A DNA stretch of 64,000 bases from Dactylonectria macrodidyma (Eukaryota; Ascomycota; Sordariomycetes; Hypocreales; Nectriaceae), in the NCBI GenBank assembly GCA_020744425.1, contig JAGMUV010000012.1:1054001-1118000 (forward strand), written 5' to 3'. The position numbers and the translations under genes are program-made. Of the stretch, positions 55,105 to 64,000 are shown one piece after another. The notes under the pieces were generated by a model. The model saw nothing but the letters and a program-made list of their open reading frames with translations, searched no databases and had not been told where the DNA came from. Every line of letters starts with the position of its first letter. The stretch's first letter is position 1.

Positions 55105-55365
55105 TCGAAGTCTCTATCTAGGCATTTTTTTATCATTATCGCAGAAAAATGACAAAAAATATAGAAAAGAGCGGTGAGGAAATTGATGATTGAATTAACA
55201 CTATTTCTATAGCACGATATGCATACATCGCGTACCCCGCACAGCCTTAGAGGGCTACAATCGTTAACTCCAATCATTCCTATAATCAGTAAAGGCATTG
55301 TCCTCCAAGTAGCTATTTATTTTGGCCAATATTTGTGTAAGTGAAGTTGATGAGTTTTGGTGAAG

Positions 55366-55422
55366 CTTTTTTTATTTTGCTTGCCGAAAGAGGGGTTATG
55401 CCGAAAGAGGGGTTGTGGATGG
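55366..55422 (-). repeat. Right inverted end of pogo copy 3
   Basis: Inverted partner of 53207-53263. Confidence 0.9.
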
Positions 55423-55424
55423 TA

Positions 55425-55841
55425 TGAAGAGGCCGGCATCGTGAGTTCTGGTAGGTAACCTGTTTCCTCTATACATGAGACTATACTCAGCTTTGGACAG
55501 AAGCTACATTTCCACTTATCTCACTGCTGTGATCTTTGGCGTGAATTATGCATGATATAGTTCTTGGATCCTGAGATGTATGTTTAAAACGTCGGACGGG
55601 CACTAGCGATAATATGTATGCATGCATGGAATTACACTTCACTCCAAGCTTGACAAAAAATGACCCTCTTGAGTAAGATATCCACTACTAGGTCATGCAT
55701 GTCTCATAATCGCATTTCATTGTTGGCTACAAATTGAATCAACATGTTGACTCCCACTGAATTGCCCTGGGGTTGCTAGTTAAGCGCCTACAACAAGCCT
55801 ATGGCAACACCAAGATGTAAAGAGCGACTTCCCCGTATATC
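55425..55841. other. 3' flank of the flavin oxidase gene
   Basis: No gene seen. Confidence 0.5.
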
Positions 55842-57642
55842 TCAGACCAAAATGTCGTAAGGCTTGTCCAGCTTGAAACCTCCAGCACGGAGGTTTTGAA
55901 ACAAACCCTTTGGATCATACTTGGCCGACGCCTCCCGCATCAGCCTGAGCGATTCGGCACCATAACTTCCCACCGGATTCTGAAACTGGCTGGCGTAGTT
56001 GAGGTACAGATAATCATGATCCTTGCGCAGCTCCTGAGCCTTCTGCTTCGTCGCAACGAGAATCTTGTCGATTAGCTTGTAAACCTGCTCGGCACCTTTG
56101 GGATCATCGAAGCGCATCGCCGGGTTGAACAAGAGTAACGGCTCGTCAGATTCACCCAGAGAGCTGATGATACTGCCGCCGTTTCGCTCACGCGCGAGTC
56201 GTCGCATGTTGGGAGAAATTGTTTGAATACAGCCAGTAGGGGAGAACCCGGCAACTTGGCCGCTCGCGAGAAGCTTGTTGGACTCCTCCATGAATGTGTC
56301 AATGTAGAAACGGAGAATCTTTGGATCGTGTTTGGTGGTGAGGACCCAGTACGAGTTGTAGTTTCCGCGAGGGGAGAGGTTTGCCATACTCAGAGTCAAA
56401 TGAGACATATTACGGATACCCGTCTCATCGACTACGGCGGGCAAGTCCATAAATGGCTTCATGATCTCGGGTGGGGAATTTTCAACGGCGATGCCATATT
56501 CCAAATCATTAGCGAAGATCCAGTTACCCTCATAAACACCTGTATTGATAACAACCGACACATGAGGGTCCTTTTTGGTGGACCTAGTGGCGTACTCGTG
56601 GAAAGCGTCGAGCAAGCCATCGAGATGCTCAAGTGTTTGCGCCCTCATACCTCCCCACATGCCCTTATATGGAACCGATTTGAGCACGAAGGCGGTCACA
56701 ATGCCGAAGTTGGCGCCTCCGCCACGGAGAACCTTGAACAGGTCTGGATTCTGGGCAGCGCTAGCCGTTGTTATAGTGCCGTTGGCGAGGACGACCTCGA
56801 ATGATTGAATATTCTCGGTTCCCCAGCCGTATTCGTTTGACAAGAATGAAATGCCGCCTAGAGTATGAGGTCAAACGGTCTGTCTGAGGAGCCTCTGGCT
56901 TAGTTGTGTAGGATGAGATACTTACCTGCCAGGAGGAAGCCACCGACGCCAACATCAGCATCCCGCCCTCCGATAACAGTGATGCCGAGGGGCTCAAGGG
57001 AAGTATAGACGTCTACCCATCGCAGTCCTGGACCTAAGGTGACAGTCTCGCGGTCCTCTGAGATCTTGATCTGGTCGAGCTTGACAAGGTCAATACCCAG
57101 GCCTCCGTCGACGCTGGACTCCCCACTAAACCTGCCGTGTCCTCCGCTCTTGACGGCAAAAGGACAGGACGCATGCTGTGCGACAATGACTCCAAGTGAA
57201 ACATCGCCGGCATTTGTTGGTTGGTATACACACGCTTGGTTGGTTGTGGCTTGCGCTCTATCCCAGTAATTGTATCGCATTTTCTCGTAGGCTGCTGTCC
57301 CGGGGTAGAGGACCTGGCCGGGTCGAATGGTGGACAGGAGCTCGCACTAGAGTGATGACAGGGTCAATTGGGGATAAATTTTGAATGAAATGATTGAAAA
57401 GGGGGAAGGGAGACTGGTGCTGGGTAAAAATCTTTCAAACTCAGGTGGAGACAGTGGTAGTGTCAAATAAAGGTATCAAGGATGGGACGTACTGCAGTAG
57501 GACACGAGGACTCTGTGAAAGAGGGTAGAGATTTCCCTGGAAATAAAACTTGCTGACCAAGGTCGGCTGCCATAGCGGACTGTACCATCATGAACAGAAC
57601 TAAGCGGCCATAGGACCGCTTATTGGTCGTCAATTTCACCAT
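55842..57642 (-). CDS. Secreted FAD-linked oxidase, berberine-bridge-enzyme type, 528 aa
   Basis: Exons on the minus strand: 57642-57493, 57346-56926, 56857-55842 (1587 bases); introns of 146 and 68 bases. A hydrophobic N-terminal segment (about residues 13-25) suggests a secretion signal. The FAD-binding domain contains CPFAVKSGGHGRFSG, with His120 in the GGHG position that carries FAD covalently in this family. The second attachment Cys of bicovalent members is not present (GGRDADVGVGGF), so FAD would be bound through one bond only. The C-terminus DYLYLNYASQFQNPVGSYG is the BBE domain. Such enzymes oxidise alcohols, sugars or secondary-metabolite intermediates with oxygen. A paralog with the same first-intron position starts at 63612. 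The start was chosen at the ATG giving a clean signal; another lies 15 codons earlier. Confidence 0.88.
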
Positions 57643-58549
57643 CGCGCGCTTTGGGTTGTCTAGATCTGAGGAATGGTCAAGTTTCAACCCTAAGCAATGA
57701 GTTGTTCAGGAGCTCGTCGTGAGTTAGTCTGGATCCTCGCTCAACCATTGAAAGCTTCGCTTCTTATATGGTAGGTATGTCTCTCCTGCTGGTCAAAGAA
57801 GGTTCTAGGGCCGTCAAGTCGCCGTAGCCGCGGCACCCTTCATCCCTCTACGGCGTCCTGCGTGCACTTGGCTAGTGATGTCTTCCAATGCCTACGGCGG
57901 GGTAGCTTGATTCAGCGGGTTTAGATCTCCGAGGCCTTGGCACGCATGATTCTCGGCGCCAACCAACGACTGTGGTTTCTCCAGCGCGCTTAGATATGCC
58001 CCAGTCAACGTCACCCTCGGGGTCCGTCGGGCTCTAGCTCCGACTGGTCACTGGTCCTCCCGCAACTGGATCCGCAAGCGCTCCGTCGGCGTGTTGACTC
58101 TCCATTTGATCGGCCAGCACTCGAACCAGGGTGTGGCGAAGACTTGGGGCGGTTCGCATTTCAGCCTGTATCAAGGAGTCGAGATCTGTTTTCTGGGCCA
58201 TGCATGATCCTGTCTGCAAACACTCCTCTAGTCGTACGAGTGATGAGCTATCTCCAGATGAAACGGGATGACAACACGTGTATGGGATCGCTCAGGCTTT
58301 GAGCTGGGCCTATCTCAGCAACAAGAGTTGTGGGCATACCCGGCGAGAGGGAAAACAAATGTTTCCGTAGATGACGAGGATTTGCATCCTAAGTAAGCCG
58401 AGAAGCGCCCCCTGACCCTACTTAATCGGCCTGCCTACATGGATTTGGCTGTGTGCAAATTACATAAACATAACATGCGTAGAATAGCGGGCTTAGTGCG
58501 AATCAAAGGCAGCCCGAAAGCTCCATGGTCTTCTCATCCAACGGTCACT
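57643..58549. other. Intergenic, promoter of the flavin oxidase
   Basis: About 900 bases between two minus-strand genes. No gene supported. The part near 57650-57780 is the likely promoter and leader of the oxidase. Confidence 0.5.
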
Positions 58550-60639
58550 TCATCCAAAACAGTACGCTTCGCTATCTCCAACCAACTTCGACAAGCCTTC
58601 GAGCCCAAAGACATCGTCGGGCGCATCCCAGATCCCCTTCAGCAATTCGATCCCCCGTGAGACGATCCCCATCGGAGGGTTGAATGCTCCAAGATGCGTC
58701 AAAAGCCTTTGACGCTGCTCCGGACTCCGCACATACGATCCCACAATAACCGTCGGCCACCATGTGGTGTTTTCCCATGTCGTGCCTCTGACCCGATCCA
58801 GAATGTCGAGTGACTCATCCACAATCGGCTGTGTAGCCGCAACGAGACGGCCATGATCTTCGTTATGGCGTAGATACGCCGAGTAAAGGAATAGCAGGAG
58901 AGAGTTTTGCATGACGAATGCTGAGGCGACCATGGATGATTCATCAAGCTTTCGAACCTTGTCAGCCTCCTCCCTGGCGGCCCGTTGCGCCGGCCCCTCA
59001 TAACCACCCAGAGCATTCCACCACGTGTCAGTGTGCTGGTAATGGACCTCGCAAGGGTCTTGAGACGGCTTCCATGATGCTATACCGTGCAGGAGTCTTG
59101 TGAAGTCTGCTGCGCAACCAAGATCACGACCAGTGGAGATTTCCAAGTCCCGCGTCGAGTAAAACTTGTGAAGAACAGGGATCATCTCGTAGAGCTCTGC
59201 ACCGCAGCCGAAATACGCACCAAACGTCTCGTAGCTCTTGAGAAGCGTGAAGCGTCCTTCCTGGATCAACCTGACCAATTCGATCGAGTCGTTGCCACTC
59301 TTATCGCCCAGTAGCGGGAACCGCAGCCCTGATAGGAACTGTAGGTGTGCCGTGTTCTCGAGCAGATGAGCGACCAGCTCCATCTGACTGTTGGTGTGCT
59401 TTGACTCGAGGACTCTAGCTACTGGGTAGCTTGCACGAAGATGAAGCTGGAGAGTTCCGTTGAAGTTTCCGCCAATGCACTGATGAAAGGAATTTTATCG
59501 GTTAGCCATGGCGCATTCATTACAAGCGAGCAGTCGTGTCGGAACATCCGTGGACATGGTTTTACATATTGGAAATATGATTGATGCAAGGAACACGATT
59601 CAAGCCAACTGACGCAGACGGAAACCTCAGCGGAAGGAAGATGGAGAGACCTAGGGCAACAAAGGACAGAGTTTACCTCGTGCTCTGCCAGCAGGCACGT
59701 CACCAGCATCAAGCGGAGAGTATCGTCGCTTAATGCCGCGTTGTTACCGACCCAATCTTTCAATGCCAGCTGCAAACCGGTGATTGAGCGGAGGACATAT
59801 TTGGTGGTGGCATCCTCGATTGCTCGGTTCCTGGCCATGCTAGCCGCCAGATGGACACTTCCCACTGCCAGGACCGCGTTCATGATAAGGTCGTCGGACT
59901 CTGCGAGCTGCAGGACGGTGCTCTTCCAGATGTTTGTTGCGCCTGGCTTCTGGGACATCAATCGGTCGGATGTATACTCGACATAGAATTGCAAGACTTC
60001 CTGCGACGTCGAGTCGAGAGCAGCCCAGGTACCGCCAATTGTCGCAAGGAGTGGTGGATTTGGATGTTGCCCCCTCCTTCGGCGCGCTCGCTTGGAGGCT
60101 TGCGTGACCGCCCATGACTTGGGACGGCCGGCTGGGTTGGATGATGCTGCTCTCTCCAAGGCCGAAGGCGCGGAAGAAGGAGGAGGTGACGCAATCACGT
60201 CATTTAGCAGTTCTGAATTGAACTCGGGGAGGGTCAATGGCGGTGGCGGTGGAGACGTCGATTGACTGGGGGGGGAGGAAGAGGAAGAGGAAGAGGAAGA
60301 GGAAGAGGAAGAGGAAGAGGAAGAGGGGGAGGACGACGAGTAGTCCAAGGAGACGGTTGATGTTGATGCGTCAGATATCGGCGACGTGTTGAGTCGACTT
60401 GACACCTGGGGAAGACACTTGATGGCTTCTTGAGCAGACGTATCGCCGTCAATGCCCATGCTGAGCCGCCATGCGAACTCATTAGACTGCAGCCACGAGC
60501 ATGGCAGGCCAAGCTTCCTGCAGCTTGCGCAAACGGGCTTCTCTTCGGTGCACTTCTTCCGCCTCAGGCGACAGCAGAGACAGCCCGTCTTGGACCGTGC
60601 GCGTCTGGGACGGACGTTTGTGAGAGCCAGGGGAGTCAT
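58550..60639 (-). CDS. Zn2Cys6 transcription factor, 630 aa
   Basis: Exons 60639-59677 and 59479-58550 on the minus strand (1893 bases). One 197-base intron (GTAAAC donor, CATCAG acceptor with GCTAACC branch-like site nearby) is phase 0 and joins LLAEHE to CIGGNFNGTLQLHL, as expected inside the Fungal_trans_2 domain. The zinc cluster is Cys20, Cys23, Cys30, Cys37, Cys40, Cys47 (CX2CX6CX6CX2CX6C), followed by a Ser/Pro-rich linker with a poly-Ser run, then the regulatory domain. The start at 60639 was chosen because it lies just before the basic region; an open frame continues upstream. It sits between two flavin oxidases and is the likely local regulator of this cluster (inference). Nuclear. 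Confidence 0.87.
60275..60325 (+). repeat. GAGGAA microsatellite encoding poly-Ser
   Basis: About eight hexamer units. On the coding (minus) strand it gives a run of about 18 serines in the linker of the zinc-cluster regulator. Confidence 0.85.
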
Positions 60640-61374
60640 GGCAGTAACGGCGAGGGATGGATGGATATGGATGGGAGGTTGATGTTGATTGATGCGTCGG
60701 TGCAGCTTCCAGACTGGGGCAAATGGTTCCATGTGCTGAGAGAACACATACCACTCGCGAGACAACGCTATGGGATTGTGGGTAAGTACATAGTAGCTGA
60801 GCTAACAAAGTTTCATTTACCCCCGCATTTCGGAACGCTCTCTCGGGGGTCTGAATCGGGTCTCGGCGACCGACTTGCCGTATATTGTTGGAGCGTCTAG
60901 CTAAGTTATGGATGGCTGGATAAGAAGCGGGGGTGGCGAGCTAGACCGAACTGTGTCGAGGTGACGTACGGAGTAGTTATGCCGAAAGTAATTATTGGCT
61001 GGCTCCCCGCGACCGTAATGCGTAGTCTACTTGGCGCTGCACCGGGGCTGCTCTTTATCAGCCTTTTGGCGTTTAGATAAGAGGCTGGGATAGGTAAGAC
61101 GAAGCTGACTGGGCATGTGTCCCCTTGCTAGCGCTAGATCGGAACGGCGGGGCCAAAGCCGGTGAATGATAATGGGATGAGAGCAGGTCGGACGCCTCGG
61201 CATCCGAGAAGCCCGTCTCAATTGTGTATTCAAGGACCTGTCATGAAGGAATGACGAACGATTATTGTTGCTCCACTTGTAAGACGTCGGTTTTGGGACG
61301 TTTTGCATGTGTCTAGTTGACTTATAAGTAGATGTTCAATGGGTAGGTACTCTTTGCAGGCGATACAGGTTGAA
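60640..61374. other. Upstream region of the regulator
   Basis: No gene seen. Probable promoter of the minus-strand regulator gene, ending at the pogo element. Confidence 0.5.
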
Positions 61375-61376
61375 TA

Positions 61377-61444
61377 CCATCCAGTACCCCTCTGCCGATA
61401 AGACCCCTCTACTGATAAGCAAAAAAAAAGTTTCCCCATACAAA
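61377..61444 (+). repeat. Left 68-bp inverted end of pogo copy 4
   Basis: Perfect inverted match to 63516-63583. Confidence 0.95.
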
Positions 61445-61533
61445 CTGCTAATTTTCAACCCCCTCACAAAGAGCCACCAGAAATACGAAAAACAAGTCAA
61501 TTCCTATTTTTCCAGCTTGGAATCGAATGTATT

Positions 61534-63277
61534 TTAATATAGTCTTGGTCTTCTAACTGCACGGCCTGCGCGCGTGCGTGTGACAGCTAACTCTTCTGCC
61601 TCCGAATTTGAGCCCTCATTCTCTTCCACTCCTCCCACCTCGATCACCTCTTCGACACCCTCTGTCTCTTCAATCACTTCGTTTGGCTCAGAAATAGTGT
61701 CACCGGTCACTAGAGACTCGGCCAGTGTCATAAACTTCCTGTTGGGATTCGGTATCGCTTTCCTCTTCTTGCCTCTGCTCAGCCTCCCGACTTCCTCCTC
61801 TAAACTGGCTACTCTTGAGCTTAGAGAAGCGATCTTTGACTCTTGTGCTTCAAAACCTTTCGATATCACAGAATAGCGCCTTCTTGTCGAAGGGCTTTTG
61901 TTCTTACCTAGATCCCTGATGTGACGGCTGGTCTTTGGCGTGTTATCAGAGTCGCGTTGCCCGTCGCTGAGGCCGTCTGATGCGGGCGTCGTTTCCTTCT
62001 TGTCAGGCTGGATCTCAGGATGTATGAGCGCTTTCCGTCGAGAAATCGGCCAGTTTCCAGTCACTCTCCAACCAGAAAGGATGTTTTTCTTCGTCATACC
62101 CACTTCTCTGCCTTTGGCATAGGCCTTGATGAAGTTGACCTTGTCCACCGGCGCAGAATCGGTCAGGCTTGTCAGCTTTTGGAGTTCTTTGCGATAGGCC
62201 GCCTTGGATGCATTAAATGGACCATTGTCGAGTGGTTGTAGGCCGTGGGAGCAGTGAGCCGGCAGGTAACAACAATACACGTTGTTCAAAAAGCACGTAG
62301 CCATCCACTCATCCTAGATTTACGGTCAGCGACATCCCCGGCCCAGGTGGCCCGGAAAAGGCGGATACGAACAGATGCATGGCTTCGATGACCATCTAGT
62401 ATGATAAGCCTCGCATCTGACTCATCTTCCGGCTGTGTTTGGGGAAGATAGACCTGTTTGAGCCACTCGACCGCGATATGGTTGTCTGTCCAGCCGTTGT
62501 CGGACGTGATGTAATACCAGTCAGCCACTTCCTTGAGCTCATCAATAAACCACTGTTGCTGAAGCTCTTTGCCTTTAAAGATAATCCCCGGCTTCAGAAG
62601 ACGGCCAGTTGCAGTTGCGGCTTCGAGAAAGCTGGTCCAAGTGCGGGACTGGGAGCCTTTGAGGAAGGCTTTCTTCTTGGGGTCGCTACTGCCGATAACT
62701 AAGGAATCCAAGCCTATATTGGCAGCTGGTTAGTTTGTCTCATGAAAGAAACGACAAAATACTCACCAAATCCGGCCATGATGCCGCCCTCGTCAACATT
62801 AACAGTGTTCTCAGGTTTGACCCAGCCATATTCGCTCTCGCGGATGTCAAAGTACCAATTGACGGCGGTCGGGGTAAAACAATTGAACCTCGACGCCTCC
62901 TGGCGTTTTCCTATCTTGGTCTTTATGGACGGATGTCGTTTCATAAACCTGGCTAGCCAATGTACGCCGATAGGCTTTTCCCTGCCTTGCTGTTGTAGGA
63001 GGGCAGCGACGGTGGCGCGAACTTGACTGTGAGAAGGAGCATAGCCCAAGGCCTCTTGTCGAAGTATCCAGGAAACTAATCTGGACTCCTGAGACTTGGA
63101 TAACAGCTGGGCGGGATGGGTGACCTCGGACTTTGGCGGTACACCTCTTAATCGGTTCGAAAGAGTCGGCTGAGGGATGCCGTGCTTCTGGGCGGATTGG
63201 TTCTGCGAGAGACCGTTATCTGTGACATCCAATATTGCTTCAATAACGTCATCCTCTGTGTAAGAAGCTCGAGCCAT
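61534..63277 (-). CDS. Pogo transposase, 543 aa, intact frame
   Basis: Exons on the minus strand: 63277-62767, 62713-62373, 62313-61534 (1632 bases); introns of 53 and 59 bases with GT-AG ends. Domains: helix-turn-helix (residues about 5-45, YTEDDVIEAILDVTDNG), CENP-B-like DNA-binding region (about 60-135), and the DDE core with Asp162 in NVDEGG, Asp277 in ILDGHRSH and Asp313 in LQPLDNG, so 36 residues between the last two. The C-terminus has a coiled coil (ESKIASLSSRVASLEEEVGRL) and an acidic tail. One oddity: the block LDGHGSH of copies 1 and 3 reads LDGHRSH here, a change next to a catalytic Asp that might reduce activity. Confidence 0.9.
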
Positions 63278-63515
63278 TTTTCAAGGCGATTATGGAAGGC
63301 CGGCGCAGATAAAAGTCCTACAAGCTTTGGGGAGGAGTGTTCGTGGAGGAGGCATTGATAGAAATTTTGCGATAGTTCCATGCGGCCAAACCGCCCATAT
63401 AGCGTAAGCAACAATAGCATAATACGAAACAGCATGAAACTCTCAATAAGACACAACTTGTTTCACGTAAATAACTTCAATTTTGGCCAAGCACCGTGTA
63501 AGTGAAATTGGGCAT

Positions 63516-63583
63516 TTTGTATGGGGAAACTTTTTTTTTGCTTATCAGTAGAGGGGTCTTATCGGCAGAGGGGTACTGGATGG
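63516..63583 (-). repeat. Right 68-bp inverted end of pogo copy 4
   Basis: Perfect inverted match to 61377-61444. Confidence 0.95.
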
Positions 63584-63611
63584 TAACTAATACCACCTCA
63601 CCTAGACCGAC

Positions 63612-64000
63612 ATGGGTATTCTTCAATATACCTCATTTGCAGCCTTGGCTGGTGCCTTGCTCGCTGCCGTACTCGGGGGTTATGGTTTCTCTGACCATAT
63701 GCGCTCCCTTAAAGATCCGATCGGAAACTTGGGTAACGCTACACTTAGCCACGAGTCTTTGCCCTGGAATGCTGCTGTGAGAACGACTCCTATCTCCAAT
63801 CACATGATACCACGGATGACTAACCGCCACTCAATGGCAGTGCGAATTGCTGTCATCCATCCAGCCCGACGAGACTCTTATCCCCGGGTCGGCCGCCTAC
63901 GAAGGCGTGAGAGCAAAGTACTGGGATCGGTCCCAGAGAGACGCAAATCCCGCCTGCATCTTCCAGCCACGCTCCGCCGAAGAGGTAGCCCTCTCCCTCG
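63612..64000 (+). CDS. Second secreted FAD-linked oxidase, N-terminal part
   Basis: Exon 1 63612-63776, intron 63777-63840 (GTGAGA donor, CAG acceptor, GACTAAC branch-like site), exon 2 from 63841 to beyond the window. The N-terminus MGILQYTSFAALAGALLAAV is a secretion signal. After the intron the protein reads CELLSSIQPDETLIPGSAAY, then YWDRSQRDANPACIFQP, closely parallel to CELLSTIRPGQVLYPGTAAY and YWDRAQ in the oxidase at 55842-57642. The intron sits at the same place and phase. The FAD-binding residues lie outside the window. The pogo element ends 28 bases upstream of the ATG, so the native promoter is displaced by about 2.2 kb. Confidence 0.85.
   Translation, partial: MGILQYTSFAALAGALLAAVLGGYGFSDHMRSLKDPIGNLGNATLSHESLPWNAAVRTTPISNHMIPRMTNRHSMAVRIAVIHPARRDSYPRVGRLRRRESKVLGSVPERRKSRLHLPATLRRRGSPLP

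Larger units (their letters stand above)
53207..55422 (-). mobile_element. Pogo-type transposon, copy 3, complete ends
   Basis: Flanked by TA at 53205-53206 and 55423-55424. Inverted ends start CCATCCACAACCCCTCTTTC and are near-perfect for about 57 bases, then imperfect to about 92. Each end contains the block AACCCCTCTTTCGGCA twice in tandem, an arrangement that could give two transposase binding sites. It carries one broken transposase gene. Confidence 0.92.
61377..63583 (-). mobile_element. Pogo-type transposon, copy 4, apparently complete
   Basis: Flanked by TA at 61375-61376 and 63584-63585. The ends are a perfect 68-bp inverted repeat starting CCATCCAGTACCCCTCTGCC. Each end holds two tandem related blocks (ACCCCTCTGCCGATAAG and ACCCCTCTACTGATAAG). 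It contains an uninterrupted transposase gene. Perfect ends and an open gene mark this as the youngest pogo copy in the window. Its right edge is 28 bases before the start codon of a flavin oxidase gene. Confidence 0.95.

Noticed and set aside
60234..60512. Minus-strand frame with Pro-Leu repeats
   Set aside because: Alternate frame of the hexamer microsatellite inside the zinc-cluster regulator gene.

Overview
The window comes from a filamentous ascomycete (Pezizomycotina). Genes carry short GT-AG introns of about 45-80 bases, and the gene families are typical of that group: Zn2Cys6 regulators, a LaeA-like methyltransferase, a Dal5-type transporter, secreted flavin oxidases, Tad-type LINEs, pogo and hAT transposons, Helitrons and a telomere-linked RecQ-type (TLH) gene relic. 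No bacterial-style operons, tRNA or rRNA genes were recognised. The species cannot be named from the sequence alone.

Layout. 1-7 kb: the end of a host gene, a decayed pogo element and an apparently intact hAT element, both sitting in or beside a TLH-helicase fragment. 7-16 kb: host genes (an UPC2-like Zn2Cys6 regulator, a LaeA-like methyltransferase, a Dal5-type MFS transporter) mixed with decayed genes (GH3 beta-glucosidase, a Tc1 transposase split by an 878-bp TA-flanked element, one unknown gene). 16-31.5 kb: two Helitrons in the same orientation, each with one very large Rep-helicase gene. Their proteins begin with a tandem repeat of about 30-45 residues, present 8 times in one copy and 5 in the other. 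32.7-33.6 kb: a single-pass membrane protein gene. 34-47.7 kb: nested transposons (two LINE subfamilies, a large pogo element, and a small hAT element inside the pogo transposase), bracketed by a 55-60 bp inverted repeat 13.6 kb apart. 49-64 kb: a metabolic neighbourhood of amino-acid permease, class III aminotransferase, secreted FAD oxidase, Zn2Cys6 regulator and a second FAD oxidase that runs off the window, invaded by two pogo elements.

How it works together. The right arm looks like a small uptake, transamination and flavin-oxidation cluster with its own regulator; this is inference from gene content. The rest is a repeat-rich accessory region where elements landed in elements. Three insertions can be read to the base: hAT in pogo (8-bp duplication), LINE in LINE (13-bp duplication) and a TA-flanked element in Tc1 (TA duplication). 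Many disabling changes are C-to-T or G-to-A, which fits repeat-induced mutation or deamination but is not proof. Exon coordinates were built by hand from splice signals, reading frame and homology.
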